From positions 89,211-153,210 of the forward strand of contig JAFVSN010000017.1 in the NCBI GenBank assembly GCA_017503735.1: a stretch of DNA of 64,000 bases. The letters run 5' to 3'. Both the position numbers and the translations under genes were made by a program. The notes under the pieces were generated by a model. It searched no databases. It was not told where the DNA came from and was given only the letters and a program-made list of their open reading frames with translations. The DNA comes from Lachnospiraceae bacterium (GTDB lineage Bacteria > Bacillota > Clostridia > Lachnospirales > Lachnospiraceae). This document shows positions 38,080 through 50,800 of the stretch, one piece after another. The first letter of the stretch is position 1, and the number at the start of each line of letters is the position of its first letter.

Positions 38080-39435
38080 CTATTGTACATATGGAAACAC
38101 GGAAGGATTCTTTTGTAATAAATCAAGAGTTCCGTCTTTCCTCCGGATTATTCTGTCATACAAATCTATTACATCCCCGTTTGCAAGCTCCAGTTCCGCA
38201 TCCTTTCCGTTCGTTGCAAACGTGAAATATTCTTCACTGTCATATTGATAAAAACAAAGTTCCATCGTATCCGTTATATAGATACAAGACAACGGAGATA
38301 TCGTAAGTTCAATCCCGCTCATTCGTAAGATTGCTTCATTTAACAATAAATAATGTTCCTGTCCGTCATGTAACAATATTTCCTGATAAGAAACAATTAC
38401 ATCATCATAACCCGCATAAACCGCTTCCTCCGAGAGCCTTACCGTTCCCATGGCAGGTAAACAATAGAAGGTATGTTGATTCAGCCGCATTACCATGTAA
38501 TCTCTCGGTAAAAACACCCGTGGGCTTCCCACTTCATACAATGGACAATCCGGTAACAAAAAAGCTTTCTCCTCATTTTCCAGATACAATCCGTCCTTTG
38601 TCTCAAACAGCAGGGACGGTCCGTTAATCTCATACCGGTTTCCTAAAAAATAGTAATAATAATCTCCTTCCAACAAAATACCGTTTTTCTGCAGTTCCGG
38701 CCGGTCGGTTTCATATGCATCTATTAAAAATCTAAGCAAATTAAAATAGCTTACTTTTTGTGTTCCGACTCCAATCATAGTCTGTCCGGTAACCACAATC
38801 GTTCTACGATTCAGTACTCCGTCAGAAAACTCAAACACAACAATCTTGTCTTCATAAAACTTAATAAGAGAATTCACGGAAATTTCCGTTGCTTCGTACT
38901 CCTCAACGGAAAAAGGCATGGTATTCATATAGATTCCGTCAAAAAAATCAACTAAAAACACATCTTTTTTTAAAACACGGGTGTTATCCTTTAAAAATAC
39001 GGCTCCGTATGTCACCCAGGCACCTTCCGCTTTTTCAACGGAAAAATCAGAACAGATATATCTATGGTCGGAAACGGTATCGGGAAAATAAAGTGTAGCC
39101 CCGTTTTTCTGATATACCGGAAACTGCATAGAAACAACTTTATCTTCTTTCCCTACATAATATACACCGTCTGTCCTTTGATACAAGCCAAATTGATTTC
39201 TTCCGTAAACCAGCCGTATTTCATTGTCCGCTTGCTCAAACAGCTCCTGTAATGACACGATTTCTTCCGAAAAGAAATAGCAGTCCCCTACCAATTCTTC
39301 CACCAAAACCGGTCCTTTTTCTTTTTCTTTCCCCAAAAAAGACGTAAGCAAACAACAGCCCATTGTAATCATCAGGCAAAACGCTGTAATTGCAAGCAAT
39401 ATTAGATTATGTCTGCTTATCATCTTTCTTAACAT
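38080..39435 (-). CDS. Single-pass envelope protein (451 residues) with duplicated shared module
   Basis: I do not recognise a named family. A membrane segment spans residues about 10-33, and the rest is extracytoplasmic and beta-rich. The ectodomain has two related halves: VSMQFPVYQKNGATLYF near residues 101-117 lines up with AFLLPDCPLYEVGSPRVFL near 290-308. The segment DGIYMNTMPFSV near 166-177 matches NGLYMNTMDFSV in the 3753-residue protein, and the following 50 residues also align. It lies between the polytopic protein and the giant protein with 12 and 26 base gaps. I infer an adaptor between the membrane complex and the surface fibre. Confidence 0.7.
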   Translation of the reverse strand: MLRKMISRHNLILLAITAFCLMITMGCCLLTSFLGKEKEKGPVLVEELVGDCYFFSEEIVSLQELFEQADNEIRLVYGRNQFGLYQRTDGVYYVGKEDKVVSMQFPVYQKNGATLYFPDTVSDHRYICSDFSVEKAEGAWVTYGAVFLKDNTRVLKKDVFLVDFFDGIYMNTMPFSVEEYEATEISVNSLIKFYEDKIVVFEFSDGVLNRRTIVVTGQTMIGVGTQKVSYFNLLRFLIDAYETDRPELQKNGILLEGDYYYYFLGNRYEINGPSLLFETKDGLYLENEEKAFLLPDCPLYEVGSPRVFLPRDYMVMRLNQHTFYCLPAMGTVRLSEEAVYAGYDDVIVSYQEILLHDGQEHYLLLNEAILRMSGIELTISPLSCIYITDTMELCFYQYDSEEYFTFATNGKDAELELANGDVIDLYDRIIRRKDGTLDLLQKNPSVFPYVQ

Positions 39436-39447
39436 AAAATCCCTCGT

Positions 39448-40665
39448 TTACTCCAAATCAGGAAGTAATGTCGGCTGCGAAAACAACATTTGCTCCTCAC
39501 CGTTTTCACGGTATAAAATGTCTGTACTCAGGTCAATCCGTTCATTGCCTTGCATTGTTGCAATACAAACGCCGTTTACTCCTTCGTACACGGAATAAAG
39601 TTCCTTTTCATAGTCAAAAATTTCAATGGTTTGATTAAACAGCACTTCTACCTTGGAAAAAGAAGAAAGCTCAATTCGCTCTCCCTCCCATTCCAACGTA
39701 GTTGTTTCCGGGAAATAATAAGTATCCAAACCGTCAAAGAAGAAAAAATTGTCCACCGTACTTATCCGTTCCCCATCCGTCACACGAAATCCTTCCGTTC
39801 CCTTTTCTAATTTACACATCGGGTTTATCCGGTTGGTCATTAGTAGTTTCGGACGAATAATAGAGCAATAATCCGTAAATATGATACTTCCGTCGGCTTT
39901 ATCATATACCGGTGTATTTTTCAGCATATAACTCGTTTCCCCATAAGAAACCATACAACCTTCTTCTGTCAGACTTAATTCACTTCCCGCTTCCACAAGA
40001 TGCTTTTCTCCGTCTAAAAATTGGATTCCGCCTTGTTTTAGCGAAATGCTGGTTACATGGGTCAGCATAAAATACGGTACAAGCAAAACCAAAAATAAAA
40101 ATGGTAGCATCACATAGGAAAAGGTCTTAATTTTTTTATCGTTTTCCGTTTTCAAACCGCCATCCTGTGCCACCGTATTAATTGTAACAAACAACTGACC
40201 GACTGCCCCGGCTAACAGAAAAACAGAAAAGCAGACAACCAAAACACTTATCCCGTTTTGCACCTGAATCTTGGCCATTTCCTTATGCATCAGATGTAAC
40301 AAATAACCGACTCCGAACAATCCCAGACTGTAAACGGCATCATAGAGGATAAAACCGGGACGTAATACCACGCACCAAAGCAAAAGCGCAAATAAAACAT
40401 AGACCAGACAATGGGTTAACTGAAGCGACTTACTCATCCAAATCAATGCAGCCGCATAAAACACACGAAGTAAACTTAGCGCGATAACCCAGGTGGTTCT
40501 TTTCCTTGCATTTAAAAACAATGCATACCAGCCGAGAAACGGATGCTCCAGCCGGAACAGTGTAAAGCCGACCAAGGTGATTGCCGTGATTAAAACAAGT
40601 CCAATGACCAGACACAATATGAAGTTATGAAAGCCTCCCAATATGCCCACAATGTCACTGAACAT
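39448..40665 (-). CDS. Polytopic membrane protein (405 residues) with shared extracytoplasmic module
   Basis: About six membrane segments are visible (residues about 14-37, 58-78, 84-104, 107-127, 138-161 and 183-204), followed by a 200-residue beta-rich C-terminal domain. Within that domain, CIATMQGNERIDLS (367-380) matches CIATVENGIQIDLAS in the 1977-residue protein, and the preceding 50 residues align as well. I see no resemblance to ATP synthase subunit a, although the gene lies next to the epsilon-like gene and is the only polytopic protein of the operon besides subunit c. It overlaps the epsilon-like gene by 11 bases and has AAGGAGG six bases before its ATG. It may be the membrane partner of the c ring. 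Confidence 0.72.
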   Translation of the reverse strand: MFSDIVGILGGFHNFILCLVIGLVLITAITLVGFTLFRLEHPFLGWYALFLNARKRTTWVIALSLLRVFYAAALIWMSKSLQLTHCLVYVLFALLLWCVVLRPGFILYDAVYSLGLFGVGYLLHLMHKEMAKIQVQNGISVLVVCFSVFLLAGAVGQLFVTINTVAQDGGLKTENDKKIKTFSYVMLPFLFLVLLVPYFMLTHVTSISLKQGGIQFLDGEKHLVEAGSELSLTEEGCMVSYGETSYMLKNTPVYDKADGSIIFTDYCSIIRPKLLMTNRINPMCKLEKGTEGFRVTDGERISTVDNFFFFDGLDTYYFPETTTLEWEGERIELSSFSKVEVLFNQTIEIFDYEKELYSVYEGVNGVCIATMQGNERIDLSTDILYRENGEEQMLFSQPTLLPDLE

Positions 40666-40948
40666 GGTTATCCTCCTTAATCAGTAATTTAAATACATTA
40701 TTTTTCACTACAAAGAACCCGGAAATCTGCTTTAAGGAAACAATACTGCCTTCAAAGCTATCTTCCCGTACCAGTTCCACATCGCCGTCTATTTCTCCTA
40801 CCGTCGGCATATAATCCGCCATGATAAGCAGATTAATCCCTTTTCCTTTCAGGCGGATCATTTTTACATCATGATACACCGTGAACCCGTTATTATAACT
40901 TATAATAATGGCCTCAATTCTCTTATCTGACTGCAATGCCTCTGCCAT
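40655..40948 (-). CDS. F1 epsilon-like subunit, N-terminal sandwich only
   Basis: The 97-residue protein aligns with the N-terminal beta-sandwich of F-ATPase epsilon: INLLIMADYMPTVGEI corresponds to the epsilon GILPGHAPLV region, and ISGFFVVKNNVFKLLI to the epsilon GGFLEVKNNKVTILA strand. The usual C-terminal helical hairpin (about 40-50 residues), which inhibits the enzyme in bacterial F1, is absent. In F1 this subunit joins gamma to the c ring. Its position after beta is the normal one. Confidence 0.78.
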   Translation of the reverse strand: MAEALQSDKRIEAIIISYNNGFTVYHDVKMIRLKGKGINLLIMADYMPTVGEIDGDVELVREDSFEGSIVSLKQISGFFVVKNNVFKLLIKEDNHVQ

Positions 40949-40960
40949 GTCTCATCTCTC

Positions 40961-43122
<2,162 letters not shown>

Positions 43123-43134
43123 AAGCTACCTCTC

Positions 43135-44457
43135 TTAATACTCCACAAGACCGTCAAACAAACGATACATCTCCTCCACGGAACGCGGTGCAAATTTATA
43201 TTGATTCAAATTACTGCGAATCTGCTTTCCGTTTGTCATCTTCTTTCTGAGTTCCGGACTCATTTCATCCATATTGGCAAGCTCATATACATCACAAGAT
43301 TCCAGATAGGACAATAGTTCACGACGAACCGCAGCTCCGATTCTCTTCATATCCTTTGTCTGCACCGCACCGCCCAGACGAGATACGGATAATCCGTAGT
43401 CGATTGCCGGCTTAAAGCCCTTTTCGAAATTTTTCTGTGACAACACAAGCTGACCGTCCGTAATGGAGATAATATTACTGGAAATATATTCCGTAATATC
43501 ACCGCCCTTTGTTTCCACAATCGGAAGCGCCGTAATGGAACCGCCGTTTTTATGCTGACAGCCTCGTTCCAATAAGCTTGCATGAATAAAGAAAATATCG
43601 GACGGATACGCATCACGTCCCGGAACCTTACCGGTAAGCAGGGAAATTTCACGGTAAACATCCGCATGCTTCTTCAAATCATCAAATACAACCAGTACAT
43701 CTTTTGCATCACGAAGCATAAAATGCTCTGCAATTGCCATACCGACAAACGGGGTATTACGAAGTACCGGCGGACATTCATCATTAAATGCTGCCAAAAT
43801 CAGCGTATATTCCATAGCTCCGCGACGAAGAAGCTCTGTATAAATTTCTTTTACTTCCTTTTTTGTCTTACCGATTGCCACATAAATGCAAAGCATACCG
43901 CTTCCCTTCTGATTTACAATGGCATCTAAGGCAATCTGGGTTTTACCGGTTTTTTTGTCGCCGATAATGAGCTGACGCTGACCGCGACCGATCGGATAAA
44001 TCATATCAATTCCCGTAATACCGGTTAAGAACGGACGATTCACGCTGGTTCGGTCCATAATCGGAATCGGTTTTGTCTCAATCTGTAACGGAATCAAATC
44101 ATCAAAATACTGACCGGTCATCAAATCCTTGCCGAACATATCCACAATACGACCAATGGAAGCTTCACAGAATTTTCCCGTAAATTCTTCGCCGGTCGGT
44201 GTCACAATATCTCCCACAAACACTTCTTCTGTTACTTTTACAAGTGCCACACCGATGGAATTACGATTAACGGCGCTGACATAGCCTTCTGCCTTATCAC
44301 CGATACGGACACGTTCGAAGAAACCGACGCCAAGCAACCCTTCCACTTCCAAAACGTAGTCGTTTACCTTGATTACTCTGCCGATTTCATATACATTCTC
44401 ATTATTTTGAATGGCATTTATTTTTTCTTCTACTATTTTATCAATCTGCTGACTCAT
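43135..44457 (-). CDS. F1-type ATPase alpha-like subunit, short C-terminus
   Basis: The 440-residue product is an F1 alpha homologue with the P-loop IGDKKTGKTQ at 165-174 (housekeeping alpha: GDRQTGKT), ISITDGQLVLS and the inter-subunit arginine in SVSRLGGAVQ (R360). The N-terminal beta-barrel is present. The protein stops shortly after APRSVEEMYRLF, so about 60 residues of the usual C-terminal domain are missing compared with a 500-residue alpha. The distinct alpha and beta proteins rule out a homohexameric secretion ATPase such as FliI. Confidence 0.93.
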   Translation of the reverse strand: MSQQIDKIVEEKINAIQNNENVYEIGRVIKVNDYVLEVEGLLGVGFFERVRIGDKAEGYVSAVNRNSIGVALVKVTEEVFVGDIVTPTGEEFTGKFCEASIGRIVDMFGKDLMTGQYFDDLIPLQIETKPIPIMDRTSVNRPFLTGITGIDMIYPIGRGQRQLIIGDKKTGKTQIALDAIVNQKGSGMLCIYVAIGKTKKEVKEIYTELLRRGAMEYTLILAAFNDECPPVLRNTPFVGMAIAEHFMLRDAKDVLVVFDDLKKHADVYREISLLTGKVPGRDAYPSDIFFIHASLLERGCQHKNGGSITALPIVETKGGDITEYISSNIISITDGQLVLSQKNFEKGFKPAIDYGLSVSRLGGAVQTKDMKRIGAAVRRELLSYLESCDVYELANMDEMSPELRKKMTNGKQIRSNLNQYKFAPRSVEEMYRLFDGLVEY

Positions 44458-44468
44458 CTTATCCTCCG

Positions 44469-45224
44469 TTACAGTGTTATTTCAGAACTGCGTAAGCCGT
44501 AATCATACAAACGGTTTCCCTGAACAATTTGAAATCCTTCACAAAGTTCTTCATCTTTACAGATAATTAACCGATCCGACTTGGCTTGTATTCCTAACGC
44601 ATCCGGTTCTCTGGAATACAAATACACCGTCTGATCCAGTTCTTTACTCTTTCCTTGCAAATAGGAATAAAACTCTGTCACGGAAAACACCGGACCGTTT
44701 TCTTCCGTATACCGTGTTAATACTTCCTGCTCCGTTTCGGAAAAGATCTCATTTAATACCGCTAATTGTTTTTCCGGTTGAAGACAGGAAATCCGAAAAA
44801 CACTGTCAAAGGAAAGTTTCTGTAAAATCCCGTCCACACATACTCCCAAAACAATATCCGAATCCGAAAACGCCGGGAGATTCCGCAGCGCCGATGCCGC
44901 ACTGTTCCGAAATGCACTCCGGATTTTCACATAATCCGCAAAGAAATCTTTCTTCTGGGTTTCTACATTCTTTGCAATAAACGGAATTGCCGGGTCTTTT
45001 GGAAGACCGAACTCTTCTTCTGATTTTACGGAATCCGTAATCTCTCGGGCATTCGTTTCCGCTTCCGAAGCTTCTTCCATATATTTATTGTAAACTTTTA
45101 TGTACCGAAATACTTCTTTTTTTAATTTCTGTAATACTCCGGATGATAACAGTACTACCGCAAAAATAACAACTGCACAGGAAATAACAGTAATGATGAC
45201 GGCTGCAATCATATTTGCACTCAT
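44469..45224 (-). CDS. Stator-like protein: N-terminal membrane helix, delta/E-like C-terminus
   Basis: The 251-residue product has a membrane helix at about residues 5-27, a charged helical stretch at about 32-70, and a C-terminal part that ends in CEGFQIVQGNRLYDYGLR. This resembles the end of F1 delta (GGFVVRVGDRVYDGSVR-type) and, more loosely, V-type subunit E. Its place between c and alpha is where b and delta genes normally lie. I read it as a single-chain replacement for b and delta, with a much shorter coiled coil than a normal b subunit. The delta part is by-eye homology only. Confidence 0.6.
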   Translation of the reverse strand: MSANMIAAVIITVISCAVVIFAVVLLSSGVLQKLKKEVFRYIKVYNKYMEEASEAETNAREITDSVKSEEEFGLPKDPAIPFIAKNVETQKKDFFADYVKIRSAFRNSAASALRNLPAFSDSDIVLGVCVDGILQKLSFDSVFRISCLQPEKQLAVLNEIFSETEQEVLTRYTEENGPVFSVTEFYSYLQGKSKELDQTVYLYSREPDALGIQAKSDRLIICKDEELCEGFQIVQGNRLYDYGLRSSEITL

Positions 45225-45241
45225 CGTTCATCCTCCTATCC

Positions 45242-47844
<2,603 letters not shown>

Positions 47845-47855
47845 ACTTTCCTCCT

Positions 47856-50800
47856 TTATCCTCTATAGTTGAATGTTGCTTCTTCCAGACTCTTACCGTC
47901 AGAACCAAGGAACTTTATATAAACGGAATACCATTCTCCGGTTTCGAATTTCGGTAACAATTCAATGTATTTTACCTCATCGGACTCCTGCTTCACAATA
48001 AAACTGTCCGTATAGGTCTTACTGTCACTATCGTTAAGCTTTGTAACGGAATAGATTACATTGGTAATCGGACATCCCACATCACCGAGACCAACGGAGT
48101 TGGAAAAATACAGGTTTGCTTTATTAGCACCGGCAGATAAGATATTCATATTACCGAGCGTATAGCTCTTATCTCCTAACGGTTGTGCCGTCACTAGCTT
48201 TACTCTGTGATTCGGATTTGAAGTGTCCAGTTCTTCTGCGGTACCTAAATTCAATAAATCTGTTACTGCATAAATTTCTAAAACAATAGAATCGCCTGCA
48301 AGTAAATTATTTGCGGTAATCGTATAAGTCGACGTGCTGCTGTAACTGTCTCTTAAGCCGTCAATCCCGTCAGCCGCAGTCAACACGGTTCCGTTGCCGT
48401 CTTTTACAACCACCTTATAGGTATTGTTATAAATTACCTTTTGTGCATCCGTAATAGCAATACGGAATTTAACCTTATCGTTACCCGGTGTTGCCACAAC
48501 ATTATAGAACGGCTCATTCGGTTCCGGAATATTTAAGGAAATCGGCACCGGGCTTCCGAGAGGAATTTCTTCATCTACCGTAGATACCGGTGTCATCAAA
48601 AGGAAATATTCGTCACTTCCGAATTCAAAATTCATCGGATCCCCCGTAACCGGGTCTGTCCACGTAACAAGTCCCGGTGAAAATTTAAAGTTTACCATGG
48701 TCGGTTCCGTAATCAGGGTGGTATTATCAATAATTCCCTTTTGTCTTAACTCCAAAGCCGTCATAATCGGCTCATACGTATCAATTCCGGTTCTTCTTAC
48801 AAAGTCATATTTTACCTGGAATCCGGAGGTGGTAGACGGAACAAACGATACCTCCAACGTCTTGGAAGTATAAGTATTTGCCCGCAATATCGCAGTATTA
48901 TTTACCGGTATAAGTACAACAGAATCCAAGGTTGCAAAGGTATAAAAACGATCTGTATTCGAGTACTTATAATCCAGCGGAAAATGCTTTGTTGCCCTTT
49001 CTAATGTATCATTCGGGTCCAAATAGTAAAAATGAATCGCATAGGTTTTTTCCGGTGATAAGCCTTCAATCTTAAACACATACTCCGTATGTTCGGCACT
49101 CAAAGTTGTTGCTCCCGGAGCTGCCGGATCCTCGAATGTATAAGATACCCCATTCTTTGAAGTTTCGCCGTTTGCCCCGATAATCGTCACTCTGGCACCG
49201 TTTTGTACTTCATATACTTCCAAATACATTTTATTATCACGAATCTGACCGTTGGTAAGTAAGTTTCCGTGTCCGGCCAGAGACCAGTATACGGTTGCGC
49301 TTTCCGGTTCGGCAACAATATTGTAGGAATTACCGAGCCACAAGTCCACGGTAGGCAATGCATTGGAAATATTCGTTTCAAATGTAGATGCAGTCACGCC
49401 TTCGGAAACAAGACAGGAAAGACTCTTTTCCTTAATCTGTTTCAAAGTAGTAACCACGCCCGGTCCGCTAAGCTCCGTACCTCTCATTCGCGGAAGAAAT
49501 ACTAAGTTGTTCTTATCTTCTCCGATATTATACTTCGGATCAATCACGGAAGTATAGTCAAAGATAACAGCATAGTATCCACTGTCCTGATAAGCTTTCG
49601 AAATGTCATTTTTCTTCGTTACGCTAAACAAAGAATTCCATGCAAGGGAATCCCCTAACGCAACATTTGTATGACCGGAATCCAATGTAATATATCGGGC
49701 ACCGGTACTGATACTTTCCGGAACCACCTGAATTGCAAGCGTCTCCGTTCCGGAACCTTCCGCTAATTTTAGTCCGCTTACCTTGGTATCGTATAAGGCA
49801 ACTACCTCACCCACAATCTGTTTTCCTACAAAATCGGAAATGCTACTGTAATTCAAGTATGCGGTTGCCGATTCTGTCGTAGCAACATCAAGCGGTAACA
49901 AAAATTCCTTTGCAGTTGAAGTATCATTCTTTTCCCACACTCTTACACGGACTGCCGTCAAACGTGTAACAGGTTCCGTTGATACGGTATTATTTTTTGC
50001 CTTTACCGTAAACTTCAATCGGTTGGTTGCATTATCATTTTCCAGCGTATAAACAAAATTATCAAAGCCCGCTTCATATTCGTACGCCTGTTTAATCACT
50101 TCGCGGACAGAACCTGTCTCTCCGGCATAACTGCGTACCGTAGCACTTACCAGAACATCCTTTTTATTATTGATGTTCGTAATGGTAATCGTGCCCTTTT
50201 CCGTTCCCATAGCGGAATAGTTAACTGTAGCATCATCAACCGTTCCTCCTACCACATCAAAGGTTGTGTCGAGTGCACCCGTATCCGGTGCCTTGACCCA
50301 ATAAATATAAGTCAGACTGCCTGCACCGTCGCTGCTGTATTGCAGGAATTTAAACTCCGGTGAAAGATACGGAACATCCACCGTTTTGGATTTCATTACC
50401 GGCTGACTCGGGTCGTATGCGTCCGGGAAATAATCCGAATGTTCCCCGATATATACACGACCGCTGAAATAGTAATGATGTCCTCTGGAAAGCTGCCCGG
50501 TATTGGATATGTCCTTAAATAAGAACACCGCCGACGGAACAGTCTTTGCCCCCGTAGTAGAGTCAATAGAAATCATATCCGCCTTCTTGGATTCAATATT
50601 CGTATAAAACTCTCCCGCATCCGTTACTCCGGCATTCTTACCCACTTCTAAGGCATAATAGTCGAATCTTGTGGCAAGTCCGGCGGAATTATCATATCTG
50701 GATGTAACCTTTATTCCAACCACCGCCGATGCCGGAAGATTCGGATTTACCAGCGAAGCACTTTGGCCTGCACCAATCAGACTTTCTCTGTTATTATGAA

